The notes under the pieces are model-generated. The model was given only the letters and a program-made list of their open reading frames with translations, did no database searches and was not told the DNA's origin. Below are positions 55,507 to 63,200 of a stretch of 63,200 nt of DNA, piece after piece. Location of the stretch: positions 1-63,200 of the forward strand of contig JAJDAP010000015.1 in assembly GCA_029261795.1 (NCBI GenBank), read 5' to 3'. Position 1 is the first letter of the stretch, and every line of letters begins with the position of its first letter. This DNA is from Deltaproteobacteria bacterium (GTDB lineage: Bacteria > Myxococcota_A > UBA9160 > UBA6930). The position numbers and the translations under genes are program-made.

Positions 55507-56873
55507 ACGCGTTCGAAGTAGCGGCGTCGTTCCCAGTCCGTGACAGCGGAATCGAACTGGCCGCGCTCGGTGCGGGCGAAATGGAGCAGATGATCGACCA
55601 CGTCGTCTCCGAACGCGGTGCGCGCGAACGTGCTCTTCTCGAGGGCCGCGATCCCGTCGCCTAACGTGTGCGGCACGTGCGGCAGATCTTCGGCTTGATA
55701 GACGTCGCCCTGGAACGCCGGGCCGGGATCGATCTTCCGTTCGATCCCGTCGAGCCCTGCCGCGACCACGGCCGCGAAGGTCAGATACGGATTCGCATCC
55801 GCCCCCGGGATCCGGGACTCGACCCGCAGGGAGGACCCGTGCCCGACCACGCGAAAGCCCGCGGTCCGGTTGTCCCAGCTCCAGGCGATCCCGGTCGGGG
55901 CGAAGGTGCCAGGCTGGTAGCGCTTGTAGCTATTCACCGTCGGTGCGAAGAACAGGGAAAGCTCCCGTGCATGCTCGAGGAGACCGCCCATCCAATGCCG
56001 AAAGAGATCGGGCGCTTGCGCCTGGGTGCCGGCGAGGGGCGTCCCGGGCGCTCCGAATGCGGCGGCGCCGTCCGTGTCCCACAGGCTCGAGTGCACGTGC
56101 AGACTGTTGCCAGCCATCTCCTCGTTCCACTTCGCCATGAACGTCAACCCGTGACCCTGCTGGTCGGCGATTTCCTTGGCGCCGAGCTTGTAGACCACGT
56201 GTCGGTCGGCCATTTCGAGCGCCTCGGCGAAGCGCAGGTTGATCTCGTGCTGGCCCGGGCCCCATTCGCCCTTGCTGAATTCGACCGGCACACCGGACGC
56301 GTCCATTTGCTTGCGGATCGCGCCGATCACCGGCTCGGCGAAGGTGCTCGAGAGGACGTGGTAGTCCTCGACGTAGCGTCCGGAGGTCGCCAGCTTGGAA
56401 TAGTCCTTCTCGCGAGCCTCGGCGTAGGAATCGCTGAACAGGAAGAACTCGAGCTCGCTTCCGATGCGGACTTCGAAGCCCGCTGCCGCGGCGCGGGCGA
56501 GCTGCGTCTTCAGCACACTGCGGGGCGCGACGCGAACCAGTTCGCCGCCCTCTTCCAGACAATCGCACAGGACCAAAGCCGTGTTCGGTTGCCAGGCCAC
56601 CCGTCGCAGGCTCGAGAGATCCGGCACCGCGTGCACGTCGCCATAACCGGCCGCCCAGCTCGTGTAGGCATAGCCTGGCGTCGGATCCATCTCCATGTCA
56701 CAGGCCAACAGATAGTTGCAGGCGTGCATACCGCCGCGAAGGATCTCTTCGACGAAGAAGTGGCCGGTGATCCGCTTCCCGACGAGCCGGCCGTAGAGAT
56801 CCGGAAAGGCCGTGATCACGGTGTCGATCTCGCCGCGCTCGACCTCGGCCACGAGCTGCGCCTCGCTCATCAT
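55503..56873 (-). CDS. Glutamine synthetase-family enzyme (gamma-glutamyl amine ligase type)
   Basis: A 456-residue ligase. Catalytic/metal motifs: GSELEFFLF with the metal Glu, SKGEWGPGQHEINLRFA, HVHSSLWD, ATP-site NSYKRYQPGTFAPTGIAWSWDNR and SRIPGADANPYL. It lacks the adenylylation Tyr loop of GlnA-I. Together with the coupled PuuD-like gene, the role is likely gamma-glutamylation of putrescine or another amine, rather than ammonia assimilation. ATG 56873 (MMSEAQLV) is taken as start. Confidence 0.88.
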   Translation of the reverse strand: MMSEAQLVAEVERGEIDTVITAFPDLYGRLVGKRITGHFFVEEILRGGMHACNYLLACDMEMDPTPGYAYTSWAAGYGDVHAVPDLSSLRRVAWQPNTALVLCDCLEEGGELVRVAPRSVLKTQLARAAAAGFEVRIGSELEFFLFSDSYAEAREKDYSKLATSGRYVEDYHVLSSTFAEPVIGAIRKQMDASGVPVEFSKGEWGPGQHEINLRFAEALEMADRHVVYKLGAKEIADQQGHGLTFMAKWNEEMAGNSLHVHSSLWDTDGAAAFGAPGTPLAGTQAQAPDLFRHWMGGLLEHARELSLFFAPTVNSYKRYQPGTFAPTGIAWSWDNRTAGFRVVGHGSSLRVESRIPGADANPYLTFAAVVAAGLDGIERKIDPGPAFQGDVYQAEDLPHVPHTLGDGIAALEKSTFARTAFGDDVVDHLLHFARTERGQFDSAVTDWERRRYFERV

Positions 56874-56884
56874 GCCCGGCACAC

Positions 56885-58363
56885 TCACTGGTCTTCGTCG
56901 TCCGCGACGCGACCGTCCACGGGCCGGAACAGGGAGAGCTGGGGCGGACGAGCGCTGTCGGCGATCGGCACCGGATACTCGTCGGAGAAGCAGGCATCGC
57001 AACTTGCGTGCTTCAACGTTCCGCCGAGCTTGCGCAGCCCCTCGAGCGACAGGTAGCCGAGGGAGTCCGCGCCAATCGCTTCGCAGACCTCATCGACGGA
57101 TCGGTTCGCGGCGATCAATTCGCTCCTCGTCGGCATGTCGATCCCGTAGTGACAGGGCCGGATCGTCGGCGGCGCCGAAATCCGCACGTGGACTTCGCGA
57201 GCACCCGCCGCACGCATCATGTTCGAGATCTTGAGCATGCTCGTCCCGCGCACGATCGAGTCATCGACGAGCACCACCCGCTTGCCTTCGAGCACGCCGC
57301 GCACGGGGTTGTGTTTGATCTTGACACCGAAGTCGCGGATCGACTGCGCCGGCTCGATGAAGGTGCGCCCGACGAAGTGATTGCGAATGATGGCGGTCTC
57401 ATAGGGGATCCCGATCTGTTCCGAGTAGCCCAGGGCGGCGACGCTTCCGGAATCGAGTAGCGGGATGACCATGTCGGCATCGACCGGATGTTCGCGGGCC
57501 AGCATGCGCCCGAGTTCCTTGCGGAAGGCGTAGACATTGCTGCCCTGTAGGTTCGAATCCGGCCGCGCGAAGTAGATGTACTCGAAGATGCAGAACGATT
57601 CGCGCTGCGGCTTCAGGAACGGCCGCAGGGTGCGGACCCGGCCGCGGCGGATCACGACGACCTCGCCCGGCTCGAGGTGACGTTCGACGGTCGCGCCGAC
57701 CAGATCGAGGGCGCAGGTTTCGCTGGCCGCGATCCAGGCGCCATCGAGGCGGCCCAGCACCAGCGGCCGGAAGCCGTGCGGATCTCGCGCCGCAATGAGC
57801 GCATCGTGGGTGAGCATGACCAGACTGAAGGCACCCTTCACCCGGGAGAGCGCGTCGATAAGGCGCTCTTCGAGGCTCGCCTCGCGAGAGCGTGCCACCA
57901 GGTGCACGATGACTTCGCTATCGGACGTGGTGCTGAAGATCGCTCCGCGGCCTTCGAGTTCCTTCCGGACCGCCGGTGCGTTGACCAGGTTCCCGTTATG
58001 CGCGAGCGCGACAGGGCCGCCGTCGGTATTGGCGCAGAACGGCTGCGCATTGCGCAGCAAGCTCTCACCGCTGGTCGAATAACGAACGTGACCCACGGCG
58101 TGGCGACCCGGCAGGCGTTGGATCGTTTTCTCGCTGAAGATGTCCGAAACGAGCCCCATGGCGCGATGCACGAATTGCTCGCCGCCATGGGCGGTGCAGA
58201 TGCCCGCACTCTCCTGGCCCCTATGCTGCTGGGCATAGAGCGCCAGGTAGGCGATGTTGGCGGCCTCGCTGTGGCCGTGGACGCCGACGATGCCGCACTC
58301 GTCCTTGAAGCGTTCGCTCTCGCGAAGCTCGGCGAGTTCCTGGGTCTCTTCCGGGGGGAACAT
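56885..58363 (-). CDS. purF: Amidophosphoribosyltransferase (Fe-S type)
   Basis: A 492-residue enzyme for the first step of purine synthesis (PRPP plus glutamine to phosphoribosylamine). A 22-residue propeptide precedes the N-terminal nucleophile Cys (ECGIVGVHG). The PRPP motif is VVLVDDSIVRGTS. Four Cys for the 4Fe-4S cluster are present as in the B. subtilis enzyme: ESFCIFEY, IRPCHYG and HASCDACF. ATG 58363 gives the propeptide. It lies directly downstream of cdsA. Confidence 0.97.
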   Translation of the reverse strand: MFPPEETQELAELRESERFKDECGIVGVHGHSEAANIAYLALYAQQHRGQESAGICTAHGGEQFVHRAMGLVSDIFSEKTIQRLPGRHAVGHVRYSTSGESLLRNAQPFCANTDGGPVALAHNGNLVNAPAVRKELEGRGAIFSTTSDSEVIVHLVARSREASLEERLIDALSRVKGAFSLVMLTHDALIAARDPHGFRPLVLGRLDGAWIAASETCALDLVGATVERHLEPGEVVVIRRGRVRTLRPFLKPQRESFCIFEYIYFARPDSNLQGSNVYAFRKELGRMLAREHPVDADMVIPLLDSGSVAALGYSEQIGIPYETAIIRNHFVGRTFIEPAQSIRDFGVKIKHNPVRGVLEGKRVVLVDDSIVRGTSMLKISNMMRAAGAREVHVRISAPPTIRPCHYGIDMPTRSELIAANRSVDEVCEAIGADSLGYLSLEGLRKLGGTLKHASCDACFSDEYPVPIADSARPPQLSLFRPVDGRVADDEDQ

Positions 58364-58384
58364 GGGGGATCCTCGGGATTGGGC

Positions 58385-59443
58385 CTAGGGCCCGACGGCG
58401 ATGGCCGTGGATGGCAAAGCGACCACCGGTTGGGTCAGGTAGGTCAGCGCCAGTAGGAAATAGTACATGACCGGGAAGGCGATCAGATTGGAGTCGACGC
58501 GATCGAGAACGCCGCCCATTCCGGGGAGCAGCGTACCCGTGTCCTTCACCTGGGCGTCGCGCTTCAACAAGGACTCGACCAGATCGCCGACGATCCCCAC
58601 GCCGGCCAGGAAGGGTGCCCAGATCAAGGTGGCGGCCCAGCCGAGATTGGCGGAAAGCGCCGGCGCGAACGTATCGAAGGCGAACTTGCAGAGCGCGGCC
58701 ACGAGCAGACCGAAGGCCAGGCCGCCGATCGCGCCCTCGACGGTCTTGTTCGGGCTGATCTGCGGCGCGAGTTTGCGCTTGCCGTAGGCGCGCCCAGCAA
58801 AATAGGCGCCGACATCGCCGCCGATCACCACGGCGATGGTCAGGAACAAGTAGTAACCGCCGACATCGGGGTGCATCTCGAGCAACTCGGGCGTCCCCCA
58901 GCGCGCCGCGACCACGGGCTGGAAGTTGCGCAGCGCAATGGCGTGGGACAGCAACCAGCCGACGTAGAACACCCCGAAGAAAGTGCCGGAAATGCTCGCC
59001 AGGCTCTCGGTGATCTGCGCCTTCCCGAGTTGAGCGACCAACATCCCGAGCAGCACGAAGCTCATCAACACGGTCGCTTGATAGTCGCTGCCGAAATAGA
59101 AGACGACGGGCAGCGCCCCGGCCGCTGCATATCCGACGCCGTGCAGCGGCACCGCGCCCTTCGCCTCGATCAGGTGATAGAACTCGTTCAACCCGATCAG
59201 GGTGATGATCAGGATGAGGCCCAGGACCCAGAGGCCCCCGGCGTAGATCACGCCACACACCAGTGGGATCAGGATCGCCGCACTCACCAGGCGAAGCGCG
59301 AGATTGCTGCGCGCCTTCTTGGGCCGCTCGCCGTCGGGCGTGGGCGCCTGCGGATGGACGGGCTCGCGCGGACCGCCAGCGGCCGGCGCAGCGCTTTCTT
59401 CTGCCGGTATTTCGCCGGTGCTCGGATCGGTCGCGTCGCTCAC
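58385..59443 (-). CDS. cdsA: Phosphatidate cytidylyltransferase
   Basis: A 352-residue membrane enzyme that makes CDP-diacylglycerol from phosphatidate and CTP. A Pro-rich N-terminus of about 45 residues precedes eight or so helices. The signature [12 protein letters not shown] followed by [16 protein letters not shown] and GVLDRVDS is complete. GTG 59443 overlaps the dut stop as GTGA. With pgsA it supplies phospholipid synthesis. Confidence 0.95.
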   Translation of the reverse strand: MSDATDPSTGEIPAEESAAPAAGGPREPVHPQAPTPDGERPKKARSNLALRLVSAAILIPLVCGVIYAGGLWVLGLILIITLIGLNEFYHLIEAKGAVPLHGVGYAAAGALPVVFYFGSDYQATVLMSFVLLGMLVAQLGKAQITESLASISGTFFGVFYVGWLLSHAIALRNFQPVVAARWGTPELLEMHPDVGGYYLFLTIAVVIGGDVGAYFAGRAYGKRKLAPQISPNKTVEGAIGGLAFGLLVAALCKFAFDTFAPALSANLGWAATLIWAPFLAGVGIVGDLVESLLKRDAQVKDTGTLLPGMGGVLDRVDSNLIAFPVMYYFLLALTYLTQPVVALPSTAIAVGP

Positions 59444-59889
59444 TGGCCCCCCGTCGAGCCAAAGCCGCCCTCGCCGCGCGCCGACGCCGGCAGCTCTGAC
59501 ACTTCGTCCCATTCGAGCCGCGCCACTGGCGCCAACACGAGCTGGGCGATGCGGTCCCCCCGCTGGATCACGAACGGCTCGGTCCCCGTGTTGCACACGA
59601 TCACCTGCAGTTCGCCGCGAAAATCGGAGTCTATCGTACCCGGGGAATTGGGCAGGACGATGCCGTGGCGCAGGGCCAGCCCGCTGCGGGGTCGTACTTG
59701 GGCCTCGTAGCCCCGCGGAATGGCGATGGCGAGACCGGTCGGAACGAGTTCGCGATCGCCAGGGGCGAGACGCAGCTCCTTCTCGCAAGCCGCACGCAGG
59801 TCGAGCCCGGCGGCTCCCGCGGTCGCGTAGCTGGGCAGATCCACGTCGTCCGCTCCTGACAGCCTCTGGATCGCCACACGCACCGGCAT
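59440..59889 (-). CDS. dut: dUTP diphosphatase
   Basis: A 149-residue trimeric dUTPase that hydrolyses dUTP to dUMP and keeps uracil out of DNA. All five motifs are visible: [34 protein letters not shown] and the C-terminal [14 protein letters not shown] 59889 is the natural start. Its stop overlaps the cdsA start. Confidence 0.97.
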   Translation of the reverse strand: MPVRVAIQRLSGADDVDLPSYATAGAAGLDLRAACEKELRLAPGDRELVPTGLAIAIPRGYEAQVRPRSGLALRHGIVLPNSPGTIDSDFRGELQVIVCNTGTEPFVIQRGDRIAQLVLAPVARLEWDEVSELPASARGEGGFGSTGGQ

Positions 59890-59941
59890 GGGCGGCGACC
59901 CTAGCGGAGCGATCGGGGATCTGCCGGCGGCGCGTCCGGCG

Positions 59942-60247
59942 TCAGAGATCGAGGCCGATGGCCGCGATCGGGGTCGTGGTCGTCATCTGCGGCGGGCCGG
60001 CCATCAAGGGCCCGAAGGCCTCCATCGCCGTTTTCATGGCCGCACTCTGGCCGTGGTTCTGCATCGACTCCGCGTCGGTCATCAGCGCGAAGAACCAGAA
60101 GCTGTTCTCCTCGCCGCGGTGGTACGAGTAGATCTCGACCCCGGGCTCGCCGCGGGCCGCTTCGACCATTGCCGTGAGGACCGCCTCCATCTCCCTGGCC
60201 TTGCCCTCCTGGCACTCGAGCGTGCCCATGACCGAAACCTTGCTCAT
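59942..60247 (-). CDS. Antibiotic biosynthesis monooxygenase (ABM)-fold small protein
   Basis: A 101-residue ferredoxin-like dimeric alpha/beta-barrel protein ([42 protein letters not shown]). Members are quinol monooxygenases or of unknown role. ATG 60247 follows AAGGAG. It lies between gst and dut on the same strand. Confidence 0.82.
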   Translation of the reverse strand: MSKVSVMGTLECQEGKAREMEAVLTAMVEAARGEPGVEIYSYHRGEENSFWFFALMTDAESMQNHGQSAAMKTAMEAFGPLMAGPPQMTTTTPIAAIGLDL

Positions 60248-60290
60248 CGTCTTTCTCCTTCTCGACCCGATACCGATTGAACTACAGGGA

Positions 60291-61379
60291 TCAGCGCGGG
60301 GGAACCCCCTTGCCGAAGACGTTGATGGCGCGATTGAAGGGCGCCCGCCCTTCCGGGTCGTAACCCGATGTCGCCGCGACCGACTCATCCCAGAGCACCG
60401 AGGCCTCCGACTGCGGCAGGAACTCGAGAAGGGTCTCGCGTGCGGTGTGGTCGAGTCCGGCCCACTCCCTTCGCAGCGCCTCGAGGCACCAGACGCGGTA
60501 ACGCGAACTCGGCACCTGCTGATACTGGCAACCCTGGATCACCTGGTCGTAGCGATTCGAACCCGAGGCCTGGGCGACCGCGTTCTCGCGGAGTTGCACC
60601 AGGTGGGTCTCGCAGGCTTCGCGCAGCAGCGCGGCCAGCGGCCCGTCGACCTTGGGAACCAGCGCGGCAGCCGCACCGGTGGCGCGGGTGTTCCACATGC
60701 GTGCCACCCAGGCATAGACCCCGGGCGCGCGGTTTCGCATGATCTCCTGGGGCGTCGGATCCTGGCCGAAGTGCCGGAGCATCGGCCCCATCATCCCGAA
60801 GTCCGCCACGGTCGGCTGATCACCTAACATGTATCGCCGCTGCGCGAAGATGGCCTCGAGCCGATCGAGCGCGGTCAAGTAGCCCTGCTCGACATGGTCC
60901 CACGTCGCCTTCGAGACCCCGTCCCCGCGGACGAACCCGTTCAGTTGACGGCGGGCGACGCGGAGGCGCTTCACGAACCTTGGTCCGCCAACGTGCTGCA
61001 CCTCGTCGTCGACGATGGCCCCACTCGCGTACTGGCGACTCTGCACGTAGCTCCAGCGGTAGTGCATCGCGGAGCGCCACAGCCACTCGTCCGCATAGTC
61101 TTCGAGCAGGAGCGACACGAAGCGGAGCGCCGCGTCGTCGGGATAGATCGTGGGCGCCTCCTGCTGCCCCTCGAACCACGCCAGAATCGGGGTCGAATCG
61201 GAGAGCCAGCGCCCGTCCTCGAGTTCGACGACGGGCATCTGCGCAGCACCGGCGCCGGCAATGATCTTGCGGCGGTTGGGCGTCGTCGGAAGCCGTTCGT
61301 AGGGGGTCCCCCGATACCGGAGGTAGCTCTCGAGCTTCCCCGTGTAGTACGAGATCTGACAGCCATAGACGCGAATCAT
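60291..61379 (-). CDS. Glutathione S-transferase family protein
   Basis: A 362-residue protein. Residues 1-80 are a thioredoxin-like GST N-domain (MIRVYGCQISYYTGKLESYL; QMPVVELEDGRWLSDS with the cis-Pro). A helical C-domain follows with MLGDQPTVADFGM, then an extra C-terminal extension of about 110 residues beyond a standard GST. ATG 61379 follows GAGGGAA. The substrate is unknown. Confidence 0.85.
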   Translation of the reverse strand: MIRVYGCQISYYTGKLESYLRYRGTPYERLPTTPNRRKIIAGAGAAQMPVVELEDGRWLSDSTPILAWFEGQQEAPTIYPDDAALRFVSLLLEDYADEWLWRSAMHYRWSYVQSRQYASGAIVDDEVQHVGGPRFVKRLRVARRQLNGFVRGDGVSKATWDHVEQGYLTALDRLEAIFAQRRYMLGDQPTVADFGMMGPMLRHFGQDPTPQEIMRNRAPGVYAWVARMWNTRATGAAAALVPKVDGPLAALLREACETHLVQLRENAVAQASGSNRYDQVIQGCQYQQVPSSRYRVWCLEALRREWAGLDHTARETLLEFLPQSEASVLWDESVAATSGYDPEGRAPFNRAINVFGKGVPPR

Positions 61380-61532
61380 GCGGGTTCCCTCGATGCAATC
61401 ATTCCGAAGCGAGCCCCGATGCCCAAACGCTCGACCCGAGGTGGGCCCGAAAGTACCAACCAAACCCTCGGGTTGACGAATGCCGATCCAGTCTCGATCG
61501 CCGGCTGCTGCCCGATCTTCTAGTGTGCGGCT

Positions 61533-62936
61533 GTGAGTAGTAAACCCGTCTCGATCGTCAGGCGGTGCGGTCCGGCGTCGATCATCGCTTGGGGCGCTGC
61601 CCTTCTACTCTCGCTGGTAGCCGCAGGGTGCGGGGAGCCGCGACCCGCTCCGCCCAACATCCTACTGGTGGTGGCGGACACGCTTCGTGCCGACCACCTC
61701 AGCTGCTACGGCTACGAGCGGCCGACATCACCCCGAATCGACGCCTTTGCGGACGGCGCAACGCGGTACACCCGTGCGATCTCGTCGTCCTCCTGGACCC
61801 TGCCGTCCCACGCCTCGCTGTTCACGGGTCTTCCGCCGTTCGCCCACGGTGCTCACGCCTACGAGACCGATGAGCCGGTGAACAACGCCGCGCCACTTGC
61901 ACCGGAGTTTCTCACCCTCGCGGAGGCGCTGCAGTCCGAGGGCTATCGGACGGGTGCCTTCGTCGCGAACTACGGGTTCCTGGGACCACGTTGGGGCCTC
62001 GACCAGGGCTTCGAGATCTACCGCGTCGTCGGGGCCTACGCTGCGGATTTGAACCGCTTGATCTTCCCCTGGCTATCGGTGGAGGACGAGCGGCCCTTCT
62101 TTCTATTCGTCAACTACGTCGATAGCCACAACCCGTACAACGCTGAGCCGCGGCCCGAGGTGGTCGACCCGCCTCCTTCGCGGAGCAAGTGGATTCTGCC
62201 TCGCTTCGCTGCGGAGGTTCTTCCCGATGGCGGCAGCGTGCGGGAGGAGCTGCGACGAGAGGTCGTCGACCAGTACGACACGGGTGTCGCGCACCTCGAT
62301 GAGGGTTTCGGTGGGCTTCTGGCTGAACTCGATCGTGTCGGGTTCGCGGGTCGTACGGTGGTCGTATTCACCTCCGACCACGGGGAGTTCTTCGGCGAGC
62401 ATCGGCTCGTCGGGCACGCCAAGGACGTCTACGACCCGGTTCTTCGTGTCCCGTTGATCATTCGAGCACCCGGCCAGACGGCGCAGAGAGTCGAGAGCGA
62501 GTGGGTTACCTCCACCGACGTGCCGAGTTTGATTGCCCGTCATCTGCCAGCTTCACTTCAACAGCGTCTGCGGGTGTCGTTCCCGGAAGCACCCGGGACG
62601 CACCCCGTGCTCGCCGAGAGCCACTTCTCTCACCGGTTGGACATCCAACATCCGAGCTGGGGGCACCGATTCCGCCGAGTCCGACGCGCCCTCTTCGAGT
62701 GGCCTTACAAGTACATCCACTCGTCGGACCAGGGTCACGAGCTCTACGACCTCGAAGCGGACCCCGGTGAGCAGGAGAACCTCTTGGAGGCGAAGCCGGC
62801 GTTCGCCGCTCGTTTCGAGCGCACACTCGACGACTACGATGGCAGCCTCCGACGAACCTCCCCGCCGCCGGCCCTGCCTCAGCTCACGGAAGAAGAACAG
62901 GAGCACCTCCGTTCTCTGGGCTACGTCGGGGACTGA
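61533..62936 (+). CDS. Sulfatase-like (alkaline phosphatase superfamily) lipoprotein
   Basis: A 467-residue protein with a lipoprotein signal (IIAWGAALLLSLVAAGC) and an N-terminal metal motif VVADTLRADHLSCYG. The nucleophile region is SWTLPSHASLFTG, where Thr takes the place of the Cys/Ser used by FGly sulfatases. The second metal site is FTSDHGEFFGEH. It therefore probably cleaves a phosphoester, phosphonate or another group rather than being an FGly sulfatase. The C-terminus ends LRSLGYVGD, a common end in this subfamily. Start is GTG 61533. It is convergent with pnp. Confidence 0.88.
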   Translation: MSSKPVSIVRRCGPASIIAWGAALLLSLVAAGCGEPRPAPPNILLVVADTLRADHLSCYGYERPTSPRIDAFADGATRYTRAISSSSWTLPSHASLFTGLPPFAHGAHAYETDEPVNNAAPLAPEFLTLAEALQSEGYRTGAFVANYGFLGPRWGLDQGFEIYRVVGAYAADLNRLIFPWLSVEDERPFFLFVNYVDSHNPYNAEPRPEVVDPPPSRSKWILPRFAAEVLPDGGSVREELRREVVDQYDTGVAHLDEGFGGLLAELDRVGFAGRTVVVFTSDHGEFFGEHRLVGHAKDVYDPVLRVPLIIRAPGQTAQRVESEWVTSTDVPSLIARHLPASLQQRLRVSFPEAPGTHPVLAESHFSHRLDIQHPSWGHRFRRVRRALFEWPYKYIHSSDQGHELYDLEADPGEQENLLEAKPAFAARFERTLDDYDGSLRRTSPPPALPQLTEEEQEHLRSLGYVGD

Positions 62937-62961
62937 TCGACGCGCACAGACGCGCAAGGAA

Positions 62962-62994
62962 AACGGGCGGGCCCTCGAAGAGGACCCGCCCGTT
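62962..62994 (-). terminator. Terminator hairpin downstream of pnp
   Basis: AACGGGCGGG pairs with CCCGCCCGTT, with an inner CCTC/GAGG stem after one mismatch and a 3-nt loop. On the minus strand it ends in TTTTCC, so it should terminate pnp; it also separates pnp from the convergent sulfatase-like gene. Confidence 0.75.
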
Positions 62995-63016
62995 GCGGTC
63001 TTGGTCGATGGACAGC

Positions 63017-63200
63017 CTAGCTGTTGATCGAATCCGCCATCGCTTCCTTGCGCGAAAGTCGGATCTTGCCACTCGGGTCGATGTCGATGCACTTCACGAG
63101 CACCTCGTCGCCCTCGGCCACCACGTCGGTGACGCGCTCGACGCGGCCCTCGGCGAGGTGGCTGATGTGCACGAGCCCGTCGGTCCCCGGGAAGATCTCG
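63017..63200 (-). CDS. pnp: Polyribonucleotide nucleotidyltransferase, C-terminal part
   Basis: The last 60 codons of a gene entering from the right edge. The sequence ([19 protein letters not shown], then [13 protein letters not shown] and [10 protein letters not shown]) is the S1 RNA-binding domain that ends PNPase, the 3'-5' phosphorolytic exoribonuclease of the degradosome. The stop is TAG at 63019-63017. Ribosomal protein S1 is a less likely alternative, because its repeats would not end here in this way. The dut gene nearby fits the usual pnp neighbourhood. Confidence 0.8.
   Translation of the reverse strand, partial: EIFPGTDGLVHISHLAEGRVERVTDVVAEGDEVLVKCIDIDPSGKIRLSRKEAMADSINS

Noticed and set aside
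57540..57575. tRNA T-arm-like sequence inside purF
   Set aside because: No acceptor, D or anticodon stem can be formed around it and the region codes for conserved PurF residues.

Overview
The window is a GC-rich bacterial chromosome segment with about 49 protein-coding genes or gene remnants and one tRNA. The gene set is Gram-negative and deltaproteobacterium-like. It includes a PilZ/DUF4388 gliding-type regulator, multidomain cyclase/AAA/TPR proteins, an Fe-S type PurF, a Baeyer-Villiger monooxygenase, a carotenoid oxygenase and a phytanoyl-CoA dioxygenase. A Myxococcota or related uncultured lineage is my best guess. This is inference only, because no rRNA or universal marker is fully present. 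Several genes carry frameshifts or small deletions, so either gene decay or draft-assembly error must be kept in mind.

1-9.5 kb is mostly single-gene oxidative and lipid metabolism: Baeyer-Villiger monooxygenase, broken carotenoid oxygenase, L-2-hydroxyglutarate oxidase-like enzyme, SGNH hydrolase, MBL-fold alkylsulfatase-like protein and HtpX. It also holds a peroxiredoxin-like gene with an in-frame UGA that looks like selenocysteine, and an AraC regulator. A perfect 39-bp hairpin with a UUCG loop sits at the very start. 9.5-14.7 kb contains remnants (frameshifted lipoprotein esterase, RAYT transposase pseudogene, TauD fragment) around intact gdhA and an alpha/beta hydrolase-OsmC fusion. 14.7-22.1 kb holds a YyaL-type thioredoxin protein, a TPR protein, RidA, rhodanese, PhyH and an aldo/keto reductase.

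22.2-39.2 kb holds three large paralogous class III cyclase/AAA/TPR proteins. The first two are translationally coupled. Between them and the third lie an APH-like kinase with a DUF7064-like partner, an FAD oxidoreductase, a NapG/NapH-like iron-sulfur pair and a small-protein/nucleotidyltransferase pair. 39.4-42.3 kb is the pntAa-pntAb-pntB transhydrogenase operon.

42.7-48.7 kb is the most unusual part. A GHKL (Hsp90/MORC-like) ATPase gene and a SWIM-SNF2 helicase gene form a two-gene operon, followed by a convergent DUF4143 ATPase. The block lies immediately 3' of an intact tRNA-Gly(GCC). Two extra copies of the 3' half of that tRNA lie at 42.7 and 35.6 kb in the same orientation. This is the expected footprint of tandem integrations into the tRNA, and the cargo looks like a candidate defence or chromatin-type system.

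48.8-63.2 kb is housekeeping: nucleotide-sugar dehydrogenase, PgsA, lytic transglycosylase, NadB, PilZ/DUF4388 regulator, a glutamine synthetase-like plus PuuD-like pair, PurF, CdsA, Dut, a small monooxygenase, GST, a sulfatase-like lipoprotein and the C-terminus of PNPase. Tight operons joined by 4-base stop/start overlaps recur across the window.
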